Below, piece after piece: positions 33,449 through 45,413 of a DNA stretch of 64,000 nucleotides. The stretch comes from Bryopsis sp. KO-2023 (Eukaryota > Chlorophyta > Ulvophyceae > Bryopsidales > Bryopsidaceae), in the NCBI GenBank assembly GCA_030272585.1, contig BSYQ01000013.1:930001-994000 (forward strand). Reading direction: 5' to 3'. A program made the position numbers and the translations under genes. How positions within the stretch are numbered: the stretch's first letter is position 1; the number at the start of each line of letters is the position of its first letter. The notes beneath the pieces are model-generated. The model made no database searches and was not told where the DNA came from. It saw only the letters and a program-made list of their open reading frames with translations.

Positions 33449-34438
33449 CTGGAACAAAAAAAAAACAGCGTTAATCGAGACAGAAAACCCTGTTTTTTCG
33501 CTGCCATACAGCAGAAGTAGTCGCGCGACGACGCTGGAACGCAAGGACTTGCTCCAGTTCAACCCATCCTTTTCTCGTAATGAACAAAAACTAAACGAAG
33601 AAAAACAATTGCACATCAACTCTCAAGGCTGTCGAAACGAGGGCTTGGAGCGAAGGGCTAACAACTAGGTCGGAAGGAATGGTGAAGCGCAGCGAAACAT
33701 CCCGAGTTCACCTCCTTGACGACCGTGGAGGCAAGACGGGCGAGTGGAGCATCCCTTCGTTTGCGTTCCTCGAGTCAACCCGGAACACTGGAGAGAGATC
33801 CACGTATCGTCGACAGAAGCAAAGAAAAACAGGTACAAAAGTCGAGCGCTCAAACGAAAAACGATAACGCTATCCTCCCGGTCAAGGATCGCGCAGGGGA
33901 AACCGTATTCTTTCCCTTTCTTGAATGTGCTGAACAACAACGAAACAAACGACTGGTGCTATTTTTGGTAGATTAAACTGGTGAATGACGACTTGGTTTG
34001 CATAAGTACTGGAGGGAAGCATGACGAGCGAAAGGGTGAGGTCGTCGGAGTGGCTGCGTGGTCGCTTCCGCATTCGAGTGACCACAAAATCACGTCCGCG
34101 CGCTGATAGGATTTCTGTTGTTTCTGGTGTTGTCCAGGAGCAGCGCGGATCTTTGCCTTTCGACGAACACGTGGTCCAAGAGGCGTGGAGGGTGCTGTGT
34201 CCAGCAGGTAACCCAAAACGATGGTCAACAATCCAGATGCATGTCTGGAGACTCCTTCCTCTGAACAGGAAACGTTTGGTTGGAAGCCTGCTGGGTAACC
34301 CCCCACCAGTAACGATTTGGCTGGATGAAAAGCCATATCGACGTGTGGAGGAAGTGTAGGAACCACTGAGCTCCATGCTTGATGTGATGCATGCATGCCG
34401 GGATGATCCAATAATTGAGATGCAATGCACATAAAGCC
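33449..34438. other. Spacer between divergent genes
   Basis: Overlapping open frames occur on both strands (one plus-strand ATG at 34021, with a GTAACC donor near 34207), but no set with consistent splice borders or conserved motifs was found. Confidence 0.35.
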
Positions 34439-35575
34439 ATGCACATTTTCTTGGATTTCGAAGGGAAAGATGTTTTGACAAGATCTGATGTGCTGCGCAC
34501 GTGGAGAGTTTTCGACCCCTCCGTTACTTTGGATGATGTTCGAGTGATGGTCGGCCCCAAAGGCATCGAACTGGACGATTTGATAAATATCCTGAAGGAC
34601 AAATCTCCACAGGTTTGAAGGGTCCAAATGCCTGAATGGAAAGCATCACGGATAATGAAAGAGCATTACATCAAGCCCCCCCCCCTCCCACCCCCCCCCC
34701 CCCCTATACCACCGTACTGAGGAATAGGACTTCAAAGTGGTCAGAAAACTGTGCAGTTTTGTATCAGTGGTTGGTGCAATTGCTCTCCCCAGGGAAAAGT
34801 GGTGTGTCGTGGTCATATTTTCTGATCGAAAGATTTCTTTCAACTCTTTTTTCTTGGAAGGAAAGGGGGGGCTTGTGCATGGTCGGGAATTTTATATCCT
34901 CTGGTATTGTGCAGGGATTCGACCCTGTCGCGGAGGCGTTTCAGTTCTTGGATCCGGAGAAGTCGGGCTTCATTGATGCAGACACTCTAAAGAGAGTTTT
35001 GTCGCAAGTAGCAACAGGGCCATCCTGCACTCAGGTGGGGAAAAGTCCTGAAGGAAAAATTGGAAGCACACAGAGACCAGCGGTCCATCACTTTTTCAAA
35101 ACATAACAAAAAGAAAGGAAGCTTGATACAAGTGAAATGAAATCAGGAAAGGGTTACTTGAGTGGAGGGGATTTGAACTCTGGTCAAGCAAGGTTTGATC
35201 AGCTTGTCTGACATGGAAACCTGATGTGCAGATCGACAGCGACGATATCAGATTGCTGATCGAAGCTTTGGATACAGATGGCGATGGCCGGATCTCATTT
35301 GAGGTACTGTTCATATTCTTGAACCAATTGACTGTTGACATAATGGCACGTTGATCGTGGATTGATTAGCAAAGTGGTTCTACCATCTTTGCCAACGACT
35401 CAACCCATGTGAATCAACCGAGGGCTCATCACGCTGATTTCCTGTAGACTCTTTAATCTGTGGATGAAAAAAATGTCAAATGGCCAATTTGCTTTGTTTT
35501 CAGGAATTTGCTGCCATCGAAATTGAGAGGTACATCCCCAGCACAGCAGAGGATTCAAAGTCAGCAAATCCCTGA
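34439..35575 (+). CDS. EF-hand calcium-binding protein (calmodulin-like), four exons
   Basis: Exons 34439-34612, 34915-35034, 35232-35303 and 35504-35575 are GT..AG, all phase 0, for 145 residues. The start ATG at 34439 is a choice; 34415 or an upstream exon is possible. Exon 1 encodes a degenerate EF pair region (FLDFEGKDVLTRSDVLRTW...GIELDDLINILKDK). Exon 2 has a loop DPEKSGFIDADT that keeps Asp at 1, Ser at 5 and Asp at 9 but ends in Thr rather than Glu. Exons 3-4 have a canonical loop DTDGDGRISFEE split exactly by an intron after the first Glu. The C terminus is EERYIPS-like then Ser/Asp-rich. It probably binds one strong calcium. The partner is unknown. Confidence 0.75.
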
Positions 35576-37170
35576 AAAATAAGACGACGAAAACGAAAAA
35601 ACAACAGTAGCTGCAATAGGGGAAAACAATTTTCAGCGATCGACAATACAGAATTCCCATCTTCTTTTCAGAAACCATCTTACACAAAGAGCCATTCACC
35701 AGCATTTAATGAGTCATTTGAAATGATAATGGTGGCATAGAGGGGGTGGGGTTGGTGCCAGGGGGTGGAAGAGTGATAAACGACTGCTGCCAAAGGTTTT
35801 CCAAAAAAAGGGATTTCGATATGGGGGTGGCCAGGCAAGCTGAACCCCACATGTCTGTTCCGATGTCAGTCTCATCCAAACAGTGCTCCGAAAAACAGAT
35901 GTATAAAACAACGCACACACACAACGGATGAAGGGAAAGAATTGACGAAACAACAACATGAGTGCATGTCCAGACCTGTTCCTTTTCTTTTTCTTCCTAT
36001 CTACTGTATTTTTTTCCTTCTCTTCCTTTTTTTCCTTTTCTTCTGAACCCTACTAACATCCATTTCCCAAAACGAACACTCCCTAGCCCCCTTTCCCTCT
36101 TCCAAGATCTTGTCTGCCCCTCTATAATGCTCAAGGCACTCGAAAACAAAACAGCTGCACTCAATACCCCCACTCTATTTCGCTGTCTTTCTTTTTCTTG
36201 CTACGCATCTCTTTTCATACCCCTCTCAGCTCCACAGCCAGCTTAAAATTCCTTTATCAGAATAGCAGCCGCTTTTGTCTTTGTTTACCTGTTTTCCCAG
36301 CAAAAACTGACATGATATTAGGGGGGAAAGTGAGGATTAAATGAAAAAGGAAAAACCTTCGTTCAGCCAAGAACACCACCTCCTCCCACCCCATCATTGT
36401 TTTCTTTCTTTTTTTTTCCAATCAAAATCAAACCCTCTCTTTCACCAACACGATATCTTTTTTGTTTCGTGATGCTAAACTGCGTAAATTTTTTTGTTTT
36501 TCCCAAACCCTTGCAAACTTTTTTTTTCTTTTGCTTCTCCTCTTCAGAAAAATACCCCACCTTTGTATAAACAAATCCTCTTTTTCATTCCCCCCCCCCC
36601 CTCTTCCCAATTTTTTTCTTTTCAACCTCTCCTTTTCATTTTTCCCTTCCTTCGAGCCCCAACCCAGTATCTTGTTTTGTTTTTCGTTTTTTTTTTTCCT
36701 TTCCCTTTCTCTTAACATGCAATTACATTTTACTTTTTTAAATTAGAAAAAAACCAAACACACACGCACACACTCAACACACAGGAGATAGGCAAAAACG
36801 AGCTAAAACTGATAAAACTGCATTTTTACAAACTTTTTTGCCCCCTTTTCCTTTCGTTCTCCTATTTTTGGGATCGTGGAGGATTTAAAAAAAAAAAAAA
36901 AAAAACGAAAAAGGAAAAAGGCATAAACAAAGGGCAAAAAAAGAACACCTTGTTCTTTGGAAGAGAGAAAGAAAAAAAAAAGATATCGAGAAATTTTTGA
37001 TACAAAAAGCAGGGGTATTTTCTGATGGGATTTTCTTTTTCTCTCCAGAAAAGATCATAGATTTCAGAATTTTGTTTCCTCTTTTTTCTTTTCGCCGCAA
37101 GCAAATCCAAAAATAGAATGTTCAACTCGAAATCATTCACACATCCAGCCGCATCACCAAGAAACTCCAT
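35576..37170. other. T-rich spacer
   Basis: Pyrimidine-rich on the plus strand from 35970 to 36720, with long T and A runs. No gene is seen. Confidence 0.6.
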
Positions 37171-40042
37171 TCACTGGAAAAAAGAAAAAGCGCATCAATT
37201 AACCAAAAAGGTAATCCAGGATTAAAAAATGAAATAGAAATGAAAATATAAAAAAATAACATTCATTTGGGACCCCAAGCCAAATTCCTTGAGAATAATG
37301 TTACACATGTGTGTATGAATTTAAGGTAAGCCTATACAACACATTTCCGTGCATGGGCTGCACTCGGCATTTTGGCCTTGTGTAAAATACTTTTAATTCA
37401 ATTCGAATACAAGGTAATGTTCATATTATTTTTCTTAAAAAAATACTTTTATAATGGAGGGGATTGCATTAGCTGATGTACTTCAAAAAACAAAACCTGA
37501 CTCGAGTTTGATAAATGGCACCAGAGCATAATTTCTTGTGAACAGAACACAGATTTTTTCCATCCTGCCAGGAAGATCTGTGAGTGTGTGTGTGTGTGTT
37601 TTTGTGAGTTTTTTAAAAGGGAAACCTACCAAGAAGTAGTCTGGCGTTCGCCTGGTGACCTCTGGCTCTCCTCGCCTAGGGGCAGGTTCAAATTGCTGGA
37701 ACACCTTTTCGAGCTGTTCACCAGTTTCCATGATGGCAGCCAGATTACCTTGAAAATGAGGAAAAAAACAAACAAACAATTACAAAAAAAACTTGAAAAG
37801 AAAAAAAAAAAAAACACGTCCAGGATGCACCCCCTCTCCCCCCCCCTTTCAAAAAAAACGAAGTCATAATTAAAACTTAAAAAAAAACAAAAAAAACAAT
37901 CCTTGCTCAGCGTTTAAGAAATTAGATGCCATGAATGCCCGCGCATTCGATTTTTCTGAGATTCTCACCGCAACGATAGCAGTAGTTGGGTGCGCTGAAG
38001 ATGGTGACCACGTTTCTTTCATGCGACCAGTTGAAGCCTTCCATCACCAATTGATGCGCACGAGAAATGAGAGTCAACCCATTGGCGTGATTGAATTGCT
38101 CGGAAATGTCTTGCCCGAATGTATACCCCGCCCCTCTAGGTGAAATCCCCCAACCGCATCTGTCGTCAGGATCCGACCATAACAAATCGCACATGGGGCC
38201 TTCGTGGGGAACCTGCGAGCGATTCGCATGACAGACATTTCAGGATTTTTTCTCGATGTCTCGCTGCTGGTTTGATAAAAAAAATCATGAACATGCAGAA
38301 GAACTCCCGGGGAACTGCGCACCACTTCTGTCAGATGCCAGCGGTCGTTTTGTAAAAAATATACCTCACAGCGATCAGTTCAATTTAATCGATATCCACA
38401 TCCACTCCAAATCAGAAAAAAAAGGCCCCAGAATTTTTGCCAACGATGATTCTCTTGGAGGTTTGCCTTTTCATTCCACAGGATCCTACATCTAAACTTT
38501 ACTCATACAGAAAATGCATCTATTTCGGCATTTCTTTTTTTTAAACCTACCTCCTGAACTCTGTCCAGTGCTTTAATGTGATCCAGTGTGTCCAAAGTAG
38601 GCGACAGCCCTCCATGAAGGCAAAACACCTTCCAGCCAAAAGCGAAAAGAAGACAGCATATGTTTGTTCAGTAAAATATCACAGGTATAAAAAAAGCTCA
38701 AGGACAGAAAAAAAAGGCCATGCAGGAAAAAAAAAAAAGAAAAAAAAAATCTCGAGTACAATCAGCCAGGGAAGCGGTTTCGAAAAGAGGCTACTTCAAT
38801 CCAACACACACCTAACTGTCACACTTCTCATTCTTCTCACTCTTTTCTCCAGAATTTTATCTGTATATCTAAAAATAAATCCTATGGTTTTTCCCCAGTG
38901 GTGATGTGGTTTTCCAACAGTTTCCAACACCCCCCCCCCCTCCTTCTCGGAATTGAGGTTCCACCAACCTGATTTTCGACGAGGCCTGTCAGGGGCAAAT
39001 AGTCGAAGAGGTCCGTAAAAAACTTCCAGATGTTTGCATTGCCATACTTTCGCAAGCACTCGTCATAGAACCCATAACTGTGCATCCCCCACCAACACAA
39101 AATTAGATCCAAATCGAGCTCTCATTTTCGATTTCAAATGCTTTTCTTTACTGGGGCTTTCCAAACAAAACAAGGTGTTCCGCGTATAGCCATCATAAGT
39201 ATAGGACCAGATGCTTAAAATATAGTGATGGAAACCACAGTTGAGAGATACTGGTTATAAGTGATATTTTCTTTTTCCCATTTCTCTTCTGTGTGTATGT
39301 GTGTGTGTGCGTTTCTTCTATTTTCCCCGTCGTTTTTTTTACAAATGGTGAAAAGGGCGACAATCGCAAACGATTTTTTACAAAAGCCTGAGAAGAATTT
39401 GAGGAACATAAGAGCTGGGCAAAGGTCAAAAACAGAGTGTGGAGGAGGGGCTCCACACAATGTTTTTCTAAAACCAAGACTCCAGTGCCAGAACATATCG
39501 CTGTGGGAGTTGATGGCCCACAAAAAAAGGAGCTTACATAATATCAAAATCAGCATTTTTTTTCCATAGCAAAAAAAAAAAATGTTTCAAAAGAAAAGGG
39601 AGGTGGTGGTGGTGGGGTGAAGCTGGGAAGTTGAAAGAAAAACTCACACTTGAGTAATCTGCCTGCTTTCGTGGTTTCCCCGCAGGATCGTGATTCTATC
39701 CTTGTACCGCACTTTCAGCGCCACCAGCAACGTCACTGTCTCCACGGAGTGGTAGCCTCGGTCCACATAGTCCCCCATGAACAAATAATTCGTCTCGGGG
39801 CAGTTCCCTCCGATCCTGAACAGCTCCAGCAAATCCTGGAACTGGCCATGGATATCACCGCAAACAGTGACGGGGGACCTCACTGGTTGGACGTTCGATT
39901 CCTCCACCAAGATTTCTCGAGCTTTGTCGCACAGCGCCTTCACTTCTCCCTCCGTCAGCGGGATGCACTTCATCAATTGCTCGATCTGGGCGTCGAGCTT
40001 TCCATAAGGCCCGTCCGAGACCCCCGGACTTGCATCCTTCAT
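37171..40042 (-). CDS. PP2Ac: Serine/threonine protein phosphatase 2A catalytic subunit
   Basis: Exons: 40042-39648, 39077-38969, 38628-38551, 38212-37969, 37748-37630, and 37173-37171, which is only the TGA. The first five total 945 bases, 315 codons, close to the usual 309. Metal and phosphate motifs are present: GDIHG (62-66), GDYVDRG (90-96), RGNHE (121-125), then [16 protein letters not shown] and [12 protein letters not shown]. The C terminus is RRTPDYFL, the conserved tail methylated on Leu and needed for regulatory subunit binding. TTG of the last Leu is followed at once by GTAGGT. Reading on would add residues, whereas splicing to TTTCCAG|TGA at 37173 gives the exact conserved end. 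It acts in the cytosol and nucleus as part of the PP2A heterotrimer. The N-terminal ten residues are unlike those of other PP2Ac. Confidence 0.95.
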
Positions 40043-41203
40043 TTTTTTGGAGTGTTTTCTTTTTCTTTTTTTCCCTTACGCGCGAGGAAAAAAAAAAGAA
40101 AGCCACGAACACCCTGAGCAGGAAAAGATGAAAAAGCTCCTGGGGAAGTCTTGGTTATTCCAACCCGGAAAAAGATGAAACCACGCTCCACAGCGATTCG
40201 CGGTTAAAAAAAAACACACCCCCGCGGTCTGCGAGATAAAGCGTCTCTTTTCTTTTAGCGGTTTTTCAAAGGAAAGTTCGGACTTTCCCCCGAAAAGTCG
40301 ATGAGCTGAGATACGCTTATCCAACAGGGGTCGGGGGAAAGCGAAAAATGTGTCAGGCTCCTGCAACGCAGAATGAATCAACAGCCGAACGCTGGACAAA
40401 TCGGGAAACCGAAAACCCCCCAAAAAACACGTGGACTGACTCAGCCCCGCAACAGCTCGCAAATCCTGGAAAATGCTCAATCAACGAATCCGCATTGTGT
40501 GGTCTTTCTTTATCTATGTTCATGGCTTGGGCAGAAACCATTCATCCCTCTAGTATCGAAGTTTGTAAAGATGCATGGGATCAACTGATTTTTTTTTTCT
40601 TTCTCCTGCAATTGGATCTCTTCGGAACTGGTCGTGGTGGTTCTCGTTTCTTTCCTGTTTTTTTTTTTTTTTCAGCAAGCAGATACAACCAGGTGTGCTT
40701 TTTTTTGAGGTTCAGTAAAACAGTGAACTTCTTCACTGAAAAAAACAAAATTTGTCGGCTGGACACCATTCGATACCCCTAGCAGCGTTCCAGTTCTGCA
40801 GTTATGCATTGGCTGTGCAGCCCAGGATCTCAATTCCTGAACAGGCTCGTCCATCAGCCCAGACCTTCTGGATCTGAGCAACACTGGATTTTGAAGGGAG
40901 GATTCAAAGTCAACCCTCCCTTCAATCCATCCCCTCCATCAATGGTTGCATAAAATAAAATTAGATGGACAAGCATGTCCTGTCATTGACTCTAGTGTGG
41001 GTCAAACACCTAAGAAATAAACAAGTGAAGAATCAGGCTTGCCCCAAATGCCTTCAAACTTGTGTCGATAACTCTGAACCACCTTCTATTGGTTGACCAC
41101 AATGAATCTTGAAAGTGGATCAGAGGATTGATGGTCTACTTTTCGAGAATGAAAAGTACTGTGTTGCAACGAGTCTTGGATTCAGATATCGCGATGTGGA
41201 AAG
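40043..41203. other. PP2A upstream region, no gene seen
   Basis: Probably holds the PP2A promoter. Open frames here overlap one another and have no conserved motif. Confidence 0.4.
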
Positions 41204-41623
41204 GGGTACTTCAGTTGGGTAGTTGCTTTGCAGTTTGTACGGTTAAGACTCTGGATTGTGACATTTGAAAGGGCTTTGGTTGGAACAGGGGTTGTGCTTT
41301 TTGCTGTAAAAATGTGAATTCAACAAACGGCAGCCTTCCCAAGGGCACCAGATAGTGGGTCATACATGCACCATAGAGTGCAGATTTTTTTGGTAGTTTG
41401 AGGAAACTGGCATTCTTGCTGATTTGATTGACTGAGAACAAGTTTTGAATCACAGCACTGCAATACCTAATCAAACCTAACCTAGAATTTACTGGTATTG
41501 AATTCACATTCTTACACTGAAAAAAAAAAAATGAAACCCCTGTTCCAACCAAAGTCCCTTCAAATACCACAACCTAGAGTCCTAACTGCACAAACTGCCA
41601 GCAACTACCCAACTGAATTACTC
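41204..41623. repeat. Fold-back MITE with about 115-bp inverted repeats
   Basis: Left arm about 41204-41326 and right arm about 41498-41623 are inverted copies at roughly 85 percent by eye, sharing TTCAGTTGGGTAGTTGC, CTTTGGTTGGAACAGGGGTT and AATGTGAATTCAA. No open frame and no clear target duplication. Confidence 0.75.
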
Positions 41624-41687
41624 CTTTGGACACTGGTTAACCAGTTGCTTGTTGCTGCAGTCAGTCACTGGGGAAAGGTGCGCGGCC

Positions 41688-41762
41688 AATGCCTTGCAAC
41701 CAAGGCATTGCCAAGGTTGCCAATGCCTTGTCAACCTTGCATTGACCTTGCAATGCCAGTGC
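41688..41762. repeat. Short AATGCCTTG/AAGGCATTG repeat cluster
   Basis: At least six direct and inverted copies of CAATGCCTTG or parts of it in 75 bases. Confidence 0.6.
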
Positions 41763-41866
41763 ATTCCATTGCGGCTGATTCAGTTTGCTCGAGCGTTACA
41801 CCACGTGCCGTAGAATGAATTTGAACAAAATATTGCAAGGTCGAATCAGCAGCGATTCGGTTGTGT

Positions 41867-42151
41867 TGTAAAATGTGACGTAGTGTTTGCGACTTTCCAG
41901 TCGTCTTCTGAACTGTGTGTCTTCCGACAGTCGGTTCTTTCTTGCCTTCCGGCTAGACACTTGGCCTTTCGGCACCAGACTACTTCTGAGAATGGATTGG
42001 ATTACAACAAGATCGATCTGTCTGTTCCTGCCACGCCTCTTATACTTCCCACCACTCACATTCTCCTTCCACCATTGTCCCTCATTAACAACTAAAGCTT
42101 CATTCCACCAAATGTCCCAAAAAACCATAAACAACCATCATTCATTTAACA
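41867..42151 (-). repeat. Element A 3' LTR
   Basis: 285 bp, TG..CA ends, matches 56444-56728 without a difference that I can see. Pol ends inside it (stop at 42138). A purine-rich GGGAAGCGCAGGGAAGCG abuts it on the minus strand as the likely polypurine tract. Confidence 0.95.
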
Positions 42152-45100
42152 CGCTTCCCTGCGCTTCCCAAGCCCGTACGAAATCCAAATGCGAAGTAAC
42201 CAATTGTTGCTGCGCATTCCACAGAACACCCACACTGCGTGATACATACCCTTGAAATTCGAAAGGACCCACCCACAACTCCTGAAGTTTTTTTCCCAAA
42301 CTTGCAGCAATCTCATGATTATATAACCACACCTTTTGGCCATAGACGAAACGTCGTTCAACCACTGCTGCAGATCGTCGATTTGCATCCATCACCTGTT
42401 GTCGGAAGCACTGTCGCGCCAATTCGCGAATCTGAACCCAAGTCGATAACACATGACCATCCTGTCCAATTCCAAAAGCTATCTCAAAAGGACTGTACCC
42501 AACACCCTGATGGGGCGTATGCCACAAGATGTGCTCGATCTCCTTCACCATTGTGGGCCACTTCTTTTCCACGCCCCCTCGTACCTCACTACCCATGCGT
42601 CGCATTCTCTGCATCACCGACTTATTAAACCGCTCGACTAATCCCGCTGATTTATGACTGTAGGGGGGCGTATACGTAACGTCCACCGAATTACGCTCGG
42701 CCCATTCCCGAAACGATTTGCTGGCGAATGCCCTGGCGTTATCTGCAACCACCACTCGCGGAGAACCTAAAGACTCTACCCACGAATCCAAATGAACTAT
42801 TGCTTCTTTGGAAGTCGCACGCGAGCACACGAAAAGTCGTCCCAAACGACTCAACCCATCTACCACACTAAAAATGTAACGTTCCCCTTGGTCACCCTTC
42901 GGCAAGGGACCAATAAAGTCTATATGCACCCGTTCCCCAACCTCATCGACCACCTGCAACTCCCCCAGTGACATTGGCGGAGGTAATATGCGGTGTCGTT
43001 GACAGACCTCGCACCCTTGTGCGAACTGTCGAATCTTTTGTGGTTCAATCTCCACTCCCCAGCGTTGCAGTTTAAGCGACATCGTGGTGGACCCAAAATG
43101 TCCATAATGCGCTTTCTCCAACCACTTCCATTCCTCTTGCGAATAAACAGTCCTTTCTCTGCACTCGAGTGCCTGTACCCGTGGCAACTGTTGTTGTAAC
43201 TCGACCTTTGGCGCTGGCCAGCGCGACAAACTATCTGCCACTAAGTTCTTTTCGCCTGGAATAAATCGGAACACTAAATTATGTCCTACAGCCCAGTTCC
43301 CGAGTAACCACGAGTAGAGCCGTTTCAAACGGCTATCACTTTCCGCCACCCAAGAAGCGACATTCTGTAGTCGCTGCACTCCCGAGAGGGAGTCCGAATA
43401 CAATGTGACCTGCCCTCCTCGAACCAAATTTCCTACTGCCTGCAAGCCCCACACCATAGTTCCCACTTCTCCTAAATAAGAGGAGACAGTCTGTAAACCT
43501 GGAGGATTGCTCCTTGAACCCAATAATAATAATCTCCTGGGCTTACCCAACGAATCCGCAGAAAATAGCGCGTAACCGCCCCCAGTCCCGGACCAATCTG
43601 TAAAAAGGCAAAACTGGGTATTCTTCCCCGGCAAGGCTAACCACAGATTTTGAACTAAAATCTCCCTTAATTTGTTCTCAAACTCTTGACCAATTCTGCC
43701 CCAGTCATGAGGCAGTTTAGGGGCAGAAATAACTGCGTAAAACTCTTGCAGTTTGGCTGCGAGTTTGGGCACAAACCCCTGTAACACATTGCAAAGTCCA
43801 ATACCTCGTTGCAGTTCTTTTCTATTCGTGACCCTGGGAAAATCTTGAACTAGAGTATCAATAAAAGGTTGAAGGGAATACTCCCCTTTCCTCACCAAAA
43901 AACCAAGAAATTTCACAGACTTCTGCCCCACCTGGATTTTTTCCCTCTTTAATTTCAGCCCGTATTTTTCTAACCTTTGGAAAACTTCGTCTACAGCCTG
44001 ATTGTGAGCTGCAATTCCAACACTGCCCACTAATAAATCATCCACAAAACCCTTGGAAGAAGTCCCCCTCATTATAGAACGAAGGGTACGATCGAAATAT
44101 CCCGGGCTGGGCTTAAAGCCTTGCACTAGTCTCGTCCACCGAAACTGCCGATTATTATAATAAAAACAAAACAAAGAGGAGAATTCTTCCTCTAAACCAA
44201 GATTAAAAAAACCATCTTTAATATCTAAAATCGTAAAGGTATCCCACTCCAGTGGAATACTTTTTATTATTTCCCTAGTCCCCGGTAGCGGGTATCTCCA
44301 ATCCTCCACTAACTCATTAAGAATCCTACAGTCCATTGTTATTCGACAAGAATGTTCCCCCTTTGGGAGAATTAAGGCCTGTGAAAATAAACCTTTAACC
44401 CCCACTGGAACTTCTTGTATAATCCCTTTATCTAATAAAGTTTGAATTTCTGCATCAGCCACCTTTTTTTCTGCAACTGCCAAGGGTTGGAATTTAAAGT
44501 GGCTGGTGTATTTCACTTCAGCAGTAAACTGGACATCAACCATGCCCATCGAAAACAACTGCATGGCTGGTGTCAATTCCATAGCTTCAGGCCTAAGATC
44601 AAAAACTGTTGGATACTTACTCTCCAAGTCTGCCACTGTAAGGCACTGTTCCTTATGCTCCACAGCCTGATCCATGTCCCGAGTGAACTGTGGAATCCCT
44701 CGCCCTGAAACTTCTGCCACCTTTTTCTCTGGCTGCTCCGTAACTTCCACCACCCTTTTATCTTGCTGTTCCTGAACTTCTGCCACCTTTTGTTCTGGCT
44801 GTTCCCTAACTGCTGCCACCTGTTTTGCTGGCGGGTCATGAACTTCTGCCACCCCCTTTTCCTGTTCCTTAACTACTGCCACCTGTTTTTTTGATTTTTC
44901 CTTAACTGCTGCCCCCCTTTTTTCTGGCTGGTCCTGAACCTTATCCATCCATCGACCTACCCTTTTAGCCACCTGTTTTTTTTGCTGTTCATGTTCCTTA
45001 TCTCTACTGTAAAAAACCTGCCTCTGTTTTTTTGCCCTTTCTAAAAGCTCTAAAGGATGCCCCTCCACATCTTCAACCCGATCAAACACATCTTGGGTGG

Positions 45101-45413
45101 CTAGCACCTTCATTCCCGGGGTCAGATGCTGAGGCTCTCCACTTAGATTCAAAAGCACAATTTTAATTTGCCCATCTAATCTGATCTTAAACTTCACCTC
45201 CACCAAATTATTCGACAGAATATCAAACATCTGAGGCATCTTTCCCAAAATTCTGTAGGGTAAATGTGCACTCACCACTTGCCTAGGGCCTATAACCACA
45301 CTTATCCCTAAAGGAAAAACAACCCACCCTTTTGACCTCAGAGGAAAGTAAGCATTCTTTTCGGTCAACACTTCCAACACAGACCTACACTTTCCCCCCT
45401 TTATTCGTTTTTT
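42138..45413 (-). CDS. pol: Element A pol: RT, RNase H, integrase
   Basis: Open in the -1 frame relative to gag from the slippery site to the stop at 42138, about 1,080 residues after 45380. There is no ATG near its start, so it must be expressed as a Gag-Pol fusion. Order: a beta-rich domain (GPRQVVSAHLPYR, VLLNLSGEPQHL); a degenerate 12-residue repeat (about 133-225, units like EQPEKKVAEV); RT with GFVDDLLVG (a YxDD variant); RNase H with LFTDWSG, LGEVGTMVWGL and LYSDSLSG; and integrase. The integrase has the zinc region AHYGHFG...CEVCQRH and catalytic D (HIDFIGP), D (VADNARAF) and E (HKSAGLVERF). All key residues are present and no stop or frameshift was found. The Lys/Glu/Val repeat between the first domain and RT is unusual. 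Confidence 0.93.
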   Translation of the reverse strand, partial: KKRIKGGKCRSVLEVLTEKNAYFPLRSKGWVVFPLGISVVIGPRQVVSAHLPYRILGKMPQMFDILSNNLVEVKFKIRLDGQIKIVLLNLSGEPQHLTPGMKVLATQDVFDRVEDVEGHPLELLERAKKQRQVFYSRDKEHEQQKKQVAKRVGRWMDKVQDQPEKRGAAVKEKSKKQVAVVKEQEKGVAEVHDPPAKQVAAVREQPEQKVAEVQEQQDKRVVEVTEQPEKKVAEVSGRGIPQFTRDMDQAVEHKEQCLTVADLESKYPTVFDLRPEAMELTPAMQLFSMGMVDVQFTAEVKYTSHFKFQPLAVAEKKVADAEIQTLLDKGIIQEVPVGVKGLFSQALILPKGEHSCRITMDCRILNELVEDWRYPLPGTREIIKSIPLEWDTFTILDIKDGFFNLGLEEEFSSLFCFYYNNRQFRWTRLVQGFKPSPGYFDRTLRSIMRGTSSKGFVDDLLVGSVGIAAHNQAVDEVFQRLEKYGLKLKREKIQVGQKSVKFLGFLVRKGEYSLQPFIDTLVQDFPRVTNRKELQRGIGLCNVLQGFVPKLAAKLQEFYAVISAPKLPHDWGRIGQEFENKLREILVQNLWLALPGKNTQFCLFTDWSGTGGGYALFSADSLGKPRRLLLLGSRSNPPGLQTVSSYLGEVGTMVWGLQAVGNLVRGGQVTLYSDSLSGVQRLQNVASWVAESDSRLKRLYSWLLGNWAVGHNLVFRFIPGEKNLVADSLSRWPAPKVELQQQLPRVQALECRERTVYSQEEWKWLEKAHYGHFGSTTMSLKLQRWGVEIEPQKIRQFAQGCEVCQRHRILPPPMSLGELQVVDEVGERVHIDFIGPLPKGDQGERYIFSVVDGLSRLGRLFVCSRATSKEAIVHLDSWVESLGSPRVVVADNARAFASKSFREWAERNSVDVTYTPPYSHKSAGLVERFNKSVMQRMRRMGSEVRGGVEKKWPTMVKEIEHILWHTPHQGVGYSPFEIAFGIGQDGHVLSTWVQIRELARQCFRQQVMDANRRSAAVVERRFVYGQKVWLYNHEIAASLGKKLQELWVGPFEFQGYVSRSVGVLWNAQQQLVTSHLDFVRAWEAQGSVLNE

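Noticed and set aside
33882-34627. 199- and 222-codon minus-strand frames opposite the EF-hand exon
   Set aside because: They overlap each other and the well-supported plus-strand EF-hand exon, with no recognisable domain.
36363-37100. Lys- or Phe-rich open frames
   Set aside because: They translate A/T homopolymer tracts, with no splice borders or conserved content.
42138-45380. Element A as an endogenous virus with an envelope gene
   Set aside because: No frame is left between pol and the LTR, since pol ends inside the LTR; it is a plain Ty3/gypsy retrotransposon.
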